A stretch of DNA of 64,000 bases from Planctomycetales bacterium 71-10 (GCA_001898385.1 MKTT01000055.1:62731-126730); one strand, 5' to 3'; numbered from the stretch's first letter, positions 46,697-56,454 are shown. Program-made: numbers and translations. The notes: generated by a model from the sequence alone, not told the origin.

Positions 46697-47704
46697 TCAA
46701 CGGCGGCTGCGTCCCCGAGCGACGGCCCCCGCCAGCGCGACGATCGCGAGCCCGGCCGAGACCACGCCCGCCGGCTCCGGCACGGCTTGTCCCCTGAGGG
46801 CGAGGACGAAATCATCCGACGGAGCGATGGCCGTGAAGCCGGTCCCGGTCGGCACGCCCGAGATCAAACTGTGATCGGTGCCGCCCCATGCCGCGATCGA
46901 GCCGTCGGCTCGCAACGCATAAGCGACATTCCCGCCCGCGGCGATGGCCGTGAAGCCGATCCCGGTCGGTACGTCCGAGACCCTACCATACTCATCCGAT
47001 CCCCACCCGACGATCGATCCATCCGACCGCAGCGCATAGGCCGTGTTGCCGCTCGCCGCGATTGCGATGAAATCGGTCTCGACCGGCGTACCGGAGATGA
47101 CGCCGTAGCCGTCCCAACCCCAGGCCGCGATGGAGCCGTCCGTCCTCAAGGCCAAAACGGAGTAAGAGCTGAGGGCCAAGGCGGTGAAATCGGCCTCGGC
47201 CGGCGTGCCCGAGACTTGACCGGAGGCGTCATAGCCCCATGCGGCGATCGATCCGTCCGACCGCAGCGCGTAGGCGCGGCCGTACCCCGCGACGATGTCG
47301 GTGAACCCCATGTCGGTGGGCGTACCGGAGACGCTGTCGGCGTAATCGTATCCCCATGCGGCGATCGATCCGTCCGACCGCAGCGCGTAGGCCGTCGAAA
47401 AGCTCGCGGACGCGGCGATGGCGGTAAACCCCGTGCCGGTCGGCGCGGTTGAAACCAGGCCGAAGCCGGTGGGATCGTATCCCCAGGCGGCGATCGATCC
47501 GTCCGGCCGCAAGGCGAAGCCAGTGCCGCCCCCGCCCGCGGCGACGGCCTTGAAATCGGTACCGGGCGGGATGTTCGAGAGCACAGTGGGGTCATAAGGG
47601 GATCCCCACCCGACGATCTCCCCCGCGCGGCCCGATGTCGCGACGCCCGCCAACAGCCCGAGCCACGCCAGCCGCGCGGCCATCAACCCCAATCGCTGCT
47701 TCAT
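46697..47704 (-). CDS. Exported RCC1-like repeat protein with PEP-CTERM anchor
   Basis: The protein has 335 residues. The ATG at 47704 starts a signal peptide (LMAARLAWLGLLAGVATSGRA). The mature part is about seven copies of a ~41-residue repeat, each with F-x-A-I-A-A, A-Y-A-L-R and DGSIAAWG, fitting an RCC1/BNR-type beta-propeller. The C-terminus is a PEP-CTERM signal: VPEP, a hydrophobic stretch, then RGRSRR, implying sorting by an exosortase. The ligand is unknown. Confidence 0.85.
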   Translation of the reverse strand: MKQRLGLMAARLAWLGLLAGVATSGRAGEIVGWGSPYDPTVLSNIPPGTDFKAVAAGGGGTGFALRPDGSIAAWGYDPTGFGLVSTAPTGTGFTAIAASASFSTAYALRSDGSIAAWGYDYADSVSGTPTDMGFTDIVAGYGRAYALRSDGSIAAWGYDASGQVSGTPAEADFTALALSSYSVLALRTDGSIAAWGWDGYGVISGTPVETDFIAIAASGNTAYALRSDGSIVGWGSDEYGRVSDVPTGIGFTAIAAGGNVAYALRADGSIAAWGGTDHSLISGVPTGTGFTAIAPSDDFVLALRGQAVPEPAGVVSAGLAIVALAGAVARGRSRR

Positions 47705-47879
47705 CTCCCCGTCCCTTTCCTGAAAGCGACATGAACGTCGACGCCCCATCCGAAGCCGACGAGGGCCCGCGACGACGTCGTGATGTAAATAAATAGGGAT
47801 TCCCCCGTAATCTTCGCATCTCCTAAAATCAGGAGGTCGGGCCGGCGTCCGGGCGACGATACATCCAGAGGGCGACGGC

Positions 47880-48689
47880 ATGGCGAAGGCGGGCATGCTG
47901 AGGGCGGAGGACTGGCGGGCGATCATCGGCCTGGCGGGCGAGTGCCGCGACCTGGGGGACGACGCGACGGCGTGGCGGGACCATCTCGTCCGAAGGCTCG
48001 CCCGCATGGTCGACGCCGACCTGGGGTCGAGCGGCGAGACTGTCGGGCACGCGGGCGGCCCGCTGCGGAGCGTGGGCGTGGCGAATTGGGGATTCGACCA
48101 CTTCACCAGCCCGAAGGTCCACGGGGCGGTCTTCGCCCAGGTCCTGGAAGACCCGCTCTGCTACGACCTGGTCGAGCGGTGGAACGCCGAGCAGGCCCGC
48201 GAGGACGGGGCCGCCTCGACGCGCCGGAAGCTCGTCGAGGATCGCGAATGGTACGCCTCGACCGGCGACGACCTCATCCATCGCCCGCTGGGCGTGGACC
48301 ATGTCGTGGCTTGCTGGAGGACGACCCCTGGCGACGTCCGCATCGGCACCACGCTCTTCCGCGGCCGGGGCCGGCGCGACTTCGACGGGCGCGAAGTCGC
48401 GATCGTCCGAGAGGCCCACGCGGTGCTCGCCTCGCTCGTCGGCGGCCCGCTGGCGCGGTTCGAGGATCCCTCGCCGCGCGGCCTGCCGCCGCACATGCGC
48501 CGGGTGCTCGCCTGCCTGCTGGAAGGGGACGGCGACAAGCAGGTCGCCGCCCGGCTCGGGCTGAGCGCCTACAGCGTCAACCAGTACACCAAGGGCCTGT
48601 ACCGCCACTTCGGCGTCCGGTCGCGCGCCGAACTCCTCGCCCGATGGCTCCGGCGGGCCTACCCCGACCCGCCCTCCTGGCTGGAGTGA
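47880..48689 (+). CDS. LuxR-family transcriptional regulator with unknown sensor domain
   Basis: The protein has 269 residues. The C-terminal LuxR/GerE helix-turn-helix (about 200-262) reads PPHMRRVLACLLEGDGDKQ, AARLGLSAYSVNQYTKGLY and RSRAELLARWL. The N-terminal ~190 residues look like a GAF/PAS-sized sensory domain but carry no motif that I can name. It is divergent from the RCC1-like gene, whose promoter shares the AT-rich 175-bp gap (47705-47879), so that gene is a candidate target. Confidence 0.82.
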   Translation: MAKAGMLRAEDWRAIIGLAGECRDLGDDATAWRDHLVRRLARMVDADLGSSGETVGHAGGPLRSVGVANWGFDHFTSPKVHGAVFAQVLEDPLCYDLVERWNAEQAREDGAASTRRKLVEDREWYASTGDDLIHRPLGVDHVVACWRTTPGDVRIGTTLFRGRGRRDFDGREVAIVREAHAVLASLVGGPLARFEDPSPRGLPPHMRRVLACLLEGDGDKQVAARLGLSAYSVNQYTKGLYRHFGVRSRAELLARWLRRAYPDPPSWLE

Positions 48690-48745
48690 TCCCGTCCGCC
48701 CCCGGGCGCGGATCCGACGCCGGGCGCGGGCTGCCACGCCCCGTA

Positions 48746-48771
48746 CGCGCCCCCGATCGGTCGGGGGCGCG
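48746..48771. terminator. Bidirectional terminator-like hairpin
   Basis: An 11-bp perfect stem (core GCGCCCCCGA-TCGG-TCGGGGGCGC) lies in the 114-bp gap between the convergent LuxR and AsmA-like genes, the expected place for a shared terminator. There is no T-run on either side. Confidence 0.45.
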
Positions 48772-48803
48772 CCGCCCGCTCCGGCCTCGTCGACGCCCCG
48801 CGA

Positions 48804-51800
48804 TCAGCGGCGGCGGGGCTTGATGAGGTCGCGGCCGACGCCTTCCAGGGCCTTCAGGGCGTCGTTGCGCAAGGAGTCTCCCGGGGCGTTCGCCCCGGCG
48901 CCGGGGCCGGGCGGGACGACGCGGTCGAGCAGGCGGCCGGCCTCGGCCTGCACCCCTCGCTTGACCATGGAGCGGGCGGCCTCCCTCAGGGCGACGCGCA
49001 GGCCGCTGCGATCGATGACTGGGTGCGAGATCGTGCCGCCGATCGGGAGGGTGATGTTCGTCCCGTTGACGTACCGGCCGACGGCCTGGTTGCCGCCGAT
49101 CATCTCGGGCGTGATCGGGACCGAGGCCCGCATCGCCAGCGTCTTGTCGAAGCCGACGGAGCCCTCAAGGTTCGCCTTGAGGTCGTCCGCCAGGGGGATC
49201 GAGAGGCCGCTCTGCTTGACGCGACTCTCGGCGATCTGGAGCTGCAACGGCTGCTGAAGGCTCATCCTGGGGACGGCTCGTCCGGTCAGCGCGACGATCT
49301 CGCCGGCGAGCGGGCCGGGCTGGAACACGACGTCCTTGAAGACGAGCTGGCCGTCGGCGCGGAGCGATCCGTCGCCGACCAGGGGGATCGCCGCGTCGTC
49401 GACCGTCAGCGACACCTGGCCGCTGACGCGGCTGGCCTGGCTCAGGACCGGCGCGATGTAGGAGAGGACGTCGGTGGAGACGGCGTCGTTGATCGCCGCG
49501 TCCGCGATGCTGGTCCCCCGCCCCAGCCTCAGCCAGAGCGCGTTCGGATCGTCGAGCAAGAGATCCGCGACGATGGCGACCTGGCCCCCGTTGAGCGTGG
49601 TCGCGATCGGGTCGAACACGGCCGTCCCGCCGGCCAGGCGCAACACCACGGGCGCGGGCCCCAGCTCCATGCCGAACGCCCGCGCCGAGGCGACGTCGAC
49701 GGCCAGTTCGCCTTCGAGGCCCTTGAGGATCTGCGACGCCGAGTCGCCCGAGAGCGGCCCCCGGATCTGGAACGGCCTGACGGCGCCCCGGACCTGCGCC
49801 CCCGGCTCCAGGGACGAGGCCAGGATCGCGTCGATCGTATCCCAGCGGGGCTCGAACGAGCCCGCGACGGCGGCCAGGCGGCGGGACCCCGCCTCGGCGA
49901 TCGTCCCCGCACCCGTCATGCGGCCGTAGATCGTGGTGAAATCGACGTGCGACAGGTCGAGATGGTCGGTCGCGGGCGAATAGACGCCGTTCGCCGCGAG
50001 GGCGACGCCCCCGCGCGGCGTGGCGTAGACGAATTCGTGGGCGTTGATCGACCCGGCGAAATCGAACCGGCCGTCCGCCAGGCGGCTCGCCGTCAGCCGC
50101 CCCGTCCAGGCACCGCCCAGCCCGCGGAGGGGGGACCCGGTCCAGTAGGCCAGCGCGCGGTCGAGGCGGGCCAGGTCGCCGAACAACACCGTATCGACCT
50201 TCATCGCCCCGTCGGCCCCGCGGAGGCCGCTCAGCATGAACCCCTCGGGGCCGATGCCGACGCCCGCGGCCGGCTGGGCCCCGACGGGCTTGAGGACCAG
50301 ATACCCGGCGACCGGGTCGAACTGCCCGTTCGCGATCAGGCCCAGGGCCGCGCCCGACGCCCGGGGATCCGAAGGGGTCGCGTCCAGGCGGACCTCGTCC
50401 AGCGTGTAATACTGGCCCGTCCGGTGCATGGCGACCTTGCCCGACGCGACGGCCGGCGCGGGGTAGGCGATGGGCGTCGTCCCCTCGATCTGGACCTCGC
50501 CGGTCGGCTTCGCGACCAGCCTAGCGATCGTGTCGCCCGCCTTGAGGCCGAGCCTCGCCGCCTCCCAGCCGGTCGGCAGGCCGTCGGGACGGCACGGGCC
50601 TTCCGCCGCGCCGTCGATCCGGACCTTGTCGCGGACCACGGGGTCGTCCGTCATCCCCGCGACCCTCAGCCCGGCGACCTCGGCCGCGAAACGGCCCTTG
50701 AACGAGCCGGCCTCGACCTTGTAGTCGGCGGCCCACCTCCCCTTGCCCGCGAGGTCCAGGGTGCCCGTGTCCATCAGCTCGCGGGCCTGCGCCTGGATCG
50801 CGGAGAGGTCGAACGAGCCGGACAGCTTGACGCCGCCCGCGAAGTCGCCGGCGGCCGTGGCGTCGACGCCCGCGGCCTTCACGGCGAACGTCTCCACCTT
50901 GACGACATCGCCGGCCCGGACCAGCGCCGCGGAGAGCCGCGCGGGTTCCTTCAGGGTCAGGGGGCGCGGGCCGTCGGTCGCGGCCAGGTCGGACACGTCG
51001 GCCGAGACGTGGAGCCGGTCGGCCCCGTCTTTCAAGCTCAACTCGGCCCGGATCCGCGCCCGACCCTCCCGGATCGCGACACCCTCTCGCAAGGGGATCG
51101 CCCTGGGGAGGAGCTTCGAGGCCGCGGCCAGGTCCACTTGCCCGGTCAGGACGGTGGGGGCCCCGTCATCCGCCGGGATGGCACCGGTCGCCGTCAGGTC
51201 GGCGATCGGGGACCGGACGTCGAGCTTGCGGATCGACCAGCCCGCCGCCGTCTGCACGGCGTCGCAGCCGGTCGAGAGGCTTTCGAGGACGAGCCGATCG
51301 CCGGCCAGGCCGGCCCCCTCGGCGGCGAACTCGTGCAGGACCGCATCGCCGCGGGCCGACCAGAGCCCCGCCTTGCGGCCCAACTCCAGCGTCCCGACGA
51401 GCCGACCGCCGGCCGCGACCCCGGCCTCGCGCAGCGAGATCGGCCAGTCCTTCCCCGCGAGGTTCAGCGCCAGGTCCCCCCCCGTCGCGTCGTAAGTCGC
51501 CTTCAGTTCGAGCGAACGGGCCCCGTCGACGATCGCGGCCGAGGCGTCGGTCGGCCTCCCCGGCGCGAGCGTCGCGGCGGCCTCGAACGCCCCTGCCGCG
51601 ATCGGCTCGCCGAGTTCGGGGCTGGCGACCTTGATGGCCCCCCCCTTCACGACGACGGCGATCGACGTCCCGGGGCCGGCGGGGGCCTCGGGCTCGGGCG
51701 AAGGCTCGCCGCCTCCGCTCGCCAACGGCCCGAGCGCCTCCAGGATGTCGATCGTGCCGTCGGCCCGGCGCTCGACGTCCAGGGTCGCGCCGTCGATGCG

Positions 51801-52142
51801 GATCAGGCCGAAGTCGGGCCGGGACGCGATCAGGCCGAGCAGCCCGCGATCGGTCGCGACGGATTCGGCCGTGAAGACCCGCTTCCCGCCGGGGTCGGAG
51901 AGGACCACGTCGCGGAGGCCGATCCCCCGCGTCCAGGAGACGGAGAGCCCGCCGACTTCGATCCGCCCGGGTCGGATTTGCTCGTTCACGGCCTTCACGA
52001 GCCGATGGCGGACGGGAGCCGTGCTCAGGAGGGGCGGGAGAGCTGCGACGGCCGCGGCGACGACGATCGCGAGGGCCGCGAGCCGACGGAGAAGCCGCCT
52101 GAATCGCTTCGGCGGCGTCGCGGCGATATCCTTCTCGTCCAT
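48804..52142 (-). CDS. AsmA-like protein, inner-membrane anchored
   Basis: The protein has 1112 residues. The ATG at 52142 follows GGGAGGAG. A basic stretch (KRFRRLLRRL) precedes one TM segment (about residues 21-40), and the rest is a long periplasmic beta-rich body of AsmA/YhdP-like type: an N-terminal VRHRLVKAVNEQIRPGRIEVGGLSVSW, many short amphipathic strands, and a C-terminal AsmA_2-type domain ending near NGTNITLPIGGTISHPVID. Relatives take part in outer-membrane lipid transport or assembly. That role is inferred. Confidence 0.8.
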   Translation of the reverse strand: MDEKDIAATPPKRFRRLLRRLAALAIVVAAAVAALPPLLSTAPVRHRLVKAVNEQIRPGRIEVGGLSVSWTRGIGLRDVVLSDPGGKRVFTAESVATDRGLLGLIASRPDFGLIRIDGATLDVERRADGTIDILEALGPLASGGGEPSPEPEAPAGPGTSIAVVVKGGAIKVASPELGEPIAAGAFEAAATLAPGRPTDASAAIVDGARSLELKATYDATGGDLALNLAGKDWPISLREAGVAAGGRLVGTLELGRKAGLWSARGDAVLHEFAAEGAGLAGDRLVLESLSTGCDAVQTAAGWSIRKLDVRSPIADLTATGAIPADDGAPTVLTGQVDLAAASKLLPRAIPLREGVAIREGRARIRAELSLKDGADRLHVSADVSDLAATDGPRPLTLKEPARLSAALVRAGDVVKVETFAVKAAGVDATAAGDFAGGVKLSGSFDLSAIQAQARELMDTGTLDLAGKGRWAADYKVEAGSFKGRFAAEVAGLRVAGMTDDPVVRDKVRIDGAAEGPCRPDGLPTGWEAARLGLKAGDTIARLVAKPTGEVQIEGTTPIAYPAPAVASGKVAMHRTGQYYTLDEVRLDATPSDPRASGAALGLIANGQFDPVAGYLVLKPVGAQPAAGVGIGPEGFMLSGLRGADGAMKVDTVLFGDLARLDRALAYWTGSPLRGLGGAWTGRLTASRLADGRFDFAGSINAHEFVYATPRGGVALAANGVYSPATDHLDLSHVDFTTIYGRMTGAGTIAEAGSRRLAAVAGSFEPRWDTIDAILASSLEPGAQVRGAVRPFQIRGPLSGDSASQILKGLEGELAVDVASARAFGMELGPAPVVLRLAGGTAVFDPIATTLNGGQVAIVADLLLDDPNALWLRLGRGTSIADAAINDAVSTDVLSYIAPVLSQASRVSGQVSLTVDDAAIPLVGDGSLRADGQLVFKDVVFQPGPLAGEIVALTGRAVPRMSLQQPLQLQIAESRVKQSGLSIPLADDLKANLEGSVGFDKTLAMRASVPITPEMIGGNQAVGRYVNGTNITLPIGGTISHPVIDRSGLRVALREAARSMVKRGVQAEAGRLLDRVVPPGPGAGANAPGDSLRNDALKALEGVGRDLIKPRRR

Positions 52143-52353
52143 GAGGGCTCCTCCCTGCCGAGCTTTCCGGGGCCGTCCGGGCCCGATCCTTCTCACGCCT
52201 CTTGTGAGTCTCGACCCGGGGCTACTGCAACCTTGATGCCCGAACGAGTCCGCGCGGGAGCGAATTGCCGGTTGTCCGGCCCACGGAAGCTGGCGCGATC
52301 CGGGGCCGGCCGAGATCGCGCCCGCCCGCGCCGCCCGGCCGGCGGCGCGGGCC

Positions 52354-54816
52354 TCAGGTGCGGGCCAGGGCCTGGGGGACGGCCCGGGTCTGGAGCCAAC
52401 GGAGGCCCGAGGCCGGCGACCAGAGGGCGACGCCGGACTGGCTGAAGCCCGCCGCCGCCGTCGGCCCTTCGAGCGTCGAGGCCATGAGGCTCGGCGAGAA
52501 GTGCCAGATCTTCGCCCAGCCGTCGGCCCGGGTCCATTGCCAGAGGCCCGCGCCGTAGAAGCCGACCAGGAGGTCCCCGGCGACGACGGCCATGGAGCGC
52601 GCGTCGGCGTCCGTCAGCAGGGTCATCCCGCCCTCGGCCGTCCACCGCCAGAGGCCGAAGACGCCGTAGTCGACGTAGAGGGAGTCCGCGGCGACGGCCA
52701 GGTCGTCCGGGTCGGCCGCGTTGATGTGCGACCAACCCGCGTCGAGCCCCCAGCTCCAGAGGCCCGACGGCCCGTAGTCCAGGTAGGCGACCCCGCCGTA
52801 GCTCGCCATGCCCTCGACGTGCGGGTTGTCGAGGCTGATCGCCCGATAGCCGCCGTCGGGGGCCCACGCCCACAGGCCCCCCCGCGTGAAATCGACGAAG
52901 AGGGCCCGGTCGTCGGCGGTCATCGTCTGCGGGTCGACATGGTTCAGGAAGGCCCAGGAGCGGTCCTCGGCCCAGGACCAGAGCCCGTAGCGGCCGTAGT
53001 CCAGGAAGACCCGGCCCGCGCCGTAGATCATGGACTCGGGGGAGACGTCGTTGATCCGGCGCCAGCCCGCGGCCTCGTCCCAGGTCCAGAGCCCTTCGGG
53101 GCCGAAGTCGGCCAGGAGGATCCCGCGGGGGGTGGCGAGGATCCGGACCGGGTCGAGGTCGCTCAGGCGCCGCCCGGCGTCGTCGGGGCCCCGGTAGGCC
53201 CACAGGCCGTCCGGGCCCGCGTCGACGAAGGTCAGGTCGCGCGGGGACCCGTCCACGTCGTCGTCGACGATGGCGACCGAGGCGTTCGCCGTGTCGAGGC
53301 CGATGGATTCGAACCGGAAGTATCGGCGGCCGTCCACGGAGTCGTTGTCGAGGATGGGGATCGCGACCGTCGTCTCGGACTGGCCGGCCGCGAGCCGCAC
53401 CACGCCCGAGGTCGCCGTGTAGTCGACGCCGGGCGTCGCCACCGGCGAGTCGCTCGCCGAGACCGGGTCGGCGGTCGTGTACTCGAAGCTCACCGGCTGC
53501 GACAGGTCGCCCGCCCGATAGACCCGCACCAGGACCCGGCCGGCGGACTCGGACACGAGCGTCGGCTGCGCGCGGACGTGGGACGCCTCGTCGACGCCGT
53601 AGCGCTGGGCGACGACGCCCCCCGAAGGCTCGACGCGGACCAGCCAGAAGTCCCCCTCCTGGGTCGGCTGGAGCGAGGACGGCCGGAACGACCCCGGGTC
53701 GACGCCCGGGGCGAGGATCGTCGGCCCCTCGGTCCACGTGCTGGGCTCCAGCACGTCATCCCGGCTGCGCCCCCAGGTCCGGATGGAGCCGACGGGGCCG
53801 CTCGCGTCCTGCCGGACGAACAGGACCGCGACCAGGCCGTTGTTCAGATAGGAGATCGCCCGCGGCTCGCCGTCGTCGGAGCCCCCCAACCTGATGCCGG
53901 CGACCTGCGTCTGGAAGAAGGTGTAGCGGCCCGGGATCAGCTCCGCGACCCCGGCCGCCGGGCTCCCCCCGGCCCAGGATTTCCAGAAGATGAGATTCCC
54001 GACCGGGTCCACCCGAGGGGCCATCTCCTTCACCCGGCCGAGGTCCGGCACGCCCGTCTCGTAGGACGCGGAGAGCGTCTTGACCTCGAGGCGGTTGTGG
54101 TCCACCAGCGTGACCATGACCTGCACGTCGTAGGTGGTCGCCCCGCCGACCTGCCGTGGCTTGTACTGCGTCCACGCGACGATCGTGTCGCCGTTGAACC
54201 TCGTGTAAGCCGGGGCGGCGGAGGTCGATTCGACCGTCGTCCAGCCTTCGTCCGGGGTGGCGTCGAGCGTGATCGAAGAGAGCGGCGTCCCGTCCAGGCC
54301 GTAGCGGCGCACCTGGAACCCCGGCGCGTAGATCGTGAAGGCTTCGGCCTGGCCGCCCACCACGAGTTGGAAGTCGCGCGGCATCCCCAGCGTGCCCATC
54401 AGCGGCCTCGCGTCGCCGGCCGGGGCCCCTTGCTGGTCGTACCATCGGTAATACAGCCGGGAGTCCGACCACCAGGCGACGATGGTGAGCCCCTGGGGCG
54501 TGACGTCGACCCGGGGCGAGACCTGGTCCCCGGCCGTCTCCGCGTTGACCAGGAAGGCGGGCCCGATCGGCTGGCCCACGTTGTCGAAACGTCGGGCGTA
54601 GACGCCCAGCCCCGACCCGTCGCCGTCGCTCCACACCGCCGTCTCGCGCCCCGTCCGGTCCGTCGCGCTGCGGAACTCCACCGACGCCGTCGCGCCGAGG
54701 TCGAAGACCGGCCCCGGGTCCCCGTAGGCCGTCAAGAGCAGCCGCCCTTCCAGGGCGTCCGGCCGCAACGAGGGTCGCCGGCCGGGCCGGCGAGGGCGTC
54801 CGAGGGCGTTCATCAT
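52354..54816 (-). CDS. LEPR-XLL protein with Calx-beta domain and GLWxW repeats
   Basis: The protein has 820 residues from the ATG pair at 54816/54813 (AGGA 7 bp upstream). The N-terminus has the planctomycete LEPR-XLL-like motif (SLRPDALEGRLLLTAYG). A ~400-residue beta region follows, then a Calx-beta module (about 500-600; VSESAGRVLVRVY ... VAIPILDNDSVDGRRYF). The C-terminal ~270 residues hold about eight ~41-residue repeats with GLWAW, GLWSW or GLWTW followed by short loops, resembling tectonin or other beta-propellers. Probably secreted and adhesive. No enzyme motif is seen. Confidence 0.8.
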   Translation of the reverse strand: MMNALGRPRRPGRRPSLRPDALEGRLLLTAYGDPGPVFDLGATASVEFRSATDRTGRETAVWSDGDGSGLGVYARRFDNVGQPIGPAFLVNAETAGDQVSPRVDVTPQGLTIVAWWSDSRLYYRWYDQQGAPAGDARPLMGTLGMPRDFQLVVGGQAEAFTIYAPGFQVRRYGLDGTPLSSITLDATPDEGWTTVESTSAAPAYTRFNGDTIVAWTQYKPRQVGGATTYDVQVMVTLVDHNRLEVKTLSASYETGVPDLGRVKEMAPRVDPVGNLIFWKSWAGGSPAAGVAELIPGRYTFFQTQVAGIRLGGSDDGEPRAISYLNNGLVAVLFVRQDASGPVGSIRTWGRSRDDVLEPSTWTEGPTILAPGVDPGSFRPSSLQPTQEGDFWLVRVEPSGGVVAQRYGVDEASHVRAQPTLVSESAGRVLVRVYRAGDLSQPVSFEYTTADPVSASDSPVATPGVDYTATSGVVRLAAGQSETTVAIPILDNDSVDGRRYFRFESIGLDTANASVAIVDDDVDGSPRDLTFVDAGPDGLWAYRGPDDAGRRLSDLDPVRILATPRGILLADFGPEGLWTWDEAAGWRRINDVSPESMIYGAGRVFLDYGRYGLWSWAEDRSWAFLNHVDPQTMTADDRALFVDFTRGGLWAWAPDGGYRAISLDNPHVEGMASYGGVAYLDYGPSGLWSWGLDAGWSHINAADPDDLAVAADSLYVDYGVFGLWRWTAEGGMTLLTDADARSMAVVAGDLLVGFYGAGLWQWTRADGWAKIWHFSPSLMASTLEGPTAAAGFSQSGVALWSPASGLRWLQTRAVPQALART

Positions 54817-55040
54817 GGGAGGGTCCTGATGAGCGTGTTGGAAGCGGTGGAGGTCGAGCCCCTTCTCGACGACGTCTGCGAATATATAAGAAATAGGCGA
54901 GAAACGCCCGGACGTGGGGCGAAAATCGACGCGGATCGATCGCGAGCCGCGACGATCAAGGCCCTCCCCGCCCCTCACTCCGCCGTCGGCCGGGGCCTGC
55001 GGCTGGCGAGGTGTTCTTCCATCTTGTCGAAGAGCACCCA

Positions 55041-55069
55041 TTGACGCAACCTTATTTCCCGCCATACCA
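55041..55069 (+). promoter_or_regulatory. Candidate integrase promoter
   Basis: TTGACG (55041-55046) is followed after 16-17 bp by CATACCA (55063-55069), 50 bp before the integrase start. The -35 is good and the -10 partial. It lies in the 302-bp gap before the integrase, which otherwise shows only an AT-rich patch. Confidence 0.35.
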
Positions 55070-55118
55070 TTCGGACGACGGAGGACGCCCGGATGCAGCG
55101 TTTTTGCAGGAGATCCCC

Positions 55119-56135
55119 GTGCAACGCCCCTTCTTCCGCATGGCCAACCTCACGTGGTACGTCGAGCTCGAGACCGGGCGGCAGGTGCCGCTGGGCCGCG
55201 ACCCCAGGTTCAAGTCCCGCCCCAAGGAGAGGCCGAAGGAGCCGCCCCCCGAGATCCAGCGGAAGTACCTGGCCGTCATGCAGCGCAAGGGCGAGCCGGA
55301 GGACCGGACGCTCTCCTTCTGCATCGACGAGTACGTCGCGTCGCTCTCGAACTGCACGCGGGGGACGCGGTACCGGGCCTCGCACTTCCTCGGCATCTTC
55401 CTGAAATCGACGGGCGACGTGAAGGTCTCCCGGCTGCGGGCCCATCACGTCGACGACGCCCTGAAGGGCCGGAAGTGGAAGTCCAACACGGTCCACGCCT
55501 TCCAGACGCGGATCGACGCCTGCCTGAACTACTGCGCGAGGAAGGACTGGATCCCCGCGAACCCGCTGCGCGGGAAGATCGAGAAGCCGACGCTCCAGCG
55601 ACGGGCCGAGGTCATGTCGGCCGAGGACCGCGAGACCCTGATCGCCGGGGCGCAGGAGCCTTTCAAGTCCGCCCTGGTGTTCCTGGCGAACACCGGCTGC
55701 CGCCCGGCCGAGCTGCGGAAGGCCCGCGTGGAGAAGTGCGACCTGGAGAAGGGCGTCGTCATGGTGCCCAACAAGACCCGGAAGAAGACGGGGGCGGAGG
55801 AGCGGCCGATCTTCCTGTCGACCGCCATGATCGAGCTCTGCCGCGGCCTGATCGGGACCCGGACCGAAGGGTGGCTGTTCCGGAACTCCAAGGGGACGGG
55901 GTGGACCCAGACGGCGTTCGAGCACCGGATGCAGAGGCTCTGCAGGGACCTGGGGCTGACCCACGGGGCCGCCCTCTACTCCTTCCGCCACGGCTGGGGG
56001 AGCGCCGCGATCAACGACAAGCGGATGAACCCGGCGATGGTCGCGATCCAGATGGGGCACACCAACCTGCAGCAGCTGATGAAGACCTACCTGCACTCCG
56101 ACCACGAGGCGATGCGCAAGGCGCTCGACGAGTGA
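55119..56135 (+). CDS. Site-specific tyrosine recombinase/integrase
   Basis: The protein has 338 residues from GTG at 55119, chosen because AGGAG lies 6 bp upstream; the frame is open back to 55011. An N-terminal arm-binding-like segment (TWYVELETGRQVPLG) precedes the SAM-like core-binding domain (LSFCIDEYVASLSNC onward). Catalytic residues: Arg in NTGCRPAELRKA, Lys in the PNKTRKKTG hairpin, YSFRH (Arg kept, with Tyr at the usual first-His position), His in MGHTNLQQ and the nucleophile Tyr in LMKTYLH. It integrates or excises the element around it. Confidence 0.93.
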   Translation: MQRPFFRMANLTWYVELETGRQVPLGRDPRFKSRPKERPKEPPPEIQRKYLAVMQRKGEPEDRTLSFCIDEYVASLSNCTRGTRYRASHFLGIFLKSTGDVKVSRLRAHHVDDALKGRKWKSNTVHAFQTRIDACLNYCARKDWIPANPLRGKIEKPTLQRRAEVMSAEDRETLIAGAQEPFKSALVFLANTGCRPAELRKARVEKCDLEKGVVMVPNKTRKKTGAEERPIFLSTAMIELCRGLIGTRTEGWLFRNSKGTGWTQTAFEHRMQRLCRDLGLTHGAALYSFRHGWGSAAINDKRMNPAMVAIQMGHTNLQQLMKTYLHSDHEAMRKALDE

Positions 56136-56193
56136 GGGGCCCGAAAGACGCGGCCCGGGGGCGTCGTCGGCCGACGATGAAAGAGGCGGGCGT

Positions 56194-56379
56194 TCAGCCC
56201 GCCTCCCGGTCGACCTTGACGGATTCCAGGAACTTCGCCAGGTCCTCCTCGGTGACGATGATCTTCCCCCGCCTGCCGAGGGCGCCGATCCGCCGGCACG
56301 GCAGCCGGCCCTCGGCGATCAGCTGGTAGGCGAGCGAGACGCTGATCTCCAGCCTCGCCGCCGCGACCTTCACGGTCAT
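56194..56379 (-). CDS. Excisionase-like helix-turn-helix protein
   Basis: The protein has 61 residues; ATG follows GAGGAGG. The sequence fits the MerR-like HTH_17/excisionase family: AAARLEISVSLAYQLIAEGR (helix-turn-helix), CRRIGALGRRGKIIV wing and EEDLAKFLES. It is convergent with the integrase. The likely role is DNA bending for excision or local transcription control. Confidence 0.85.
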   Translation of the reverse strand: MTVKVAAARLEISVSLAYQLIAEGRLPCRRIGALGRRGKIIVTEEDLAKFLESVKVDREAG

Positions 56380-56417
56380 GCCCGCCTCCTCTCATCTACG
56401 GTTCCCGAAGAAACTCC

Positions 56418-56454
56418 GGCGGGTTTCGGCCCGCCTCGGGCGGAAGGCCCGCCC
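56418..56454. terminator. Tandem GC-rich hairpins upstream of the excisionase gene
   Basis: Two perfect 6-bp stem-loops in series: 56418-56435 (GGCGGG-TTTCGG-CCCGCC) and 56438-56454 (GGGCGG-AAGGC-CCGCCC). They separate the long minus-strand operon from the excisionase gene and could reduce read-through. No T-run follows. Confidence 0.4.
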
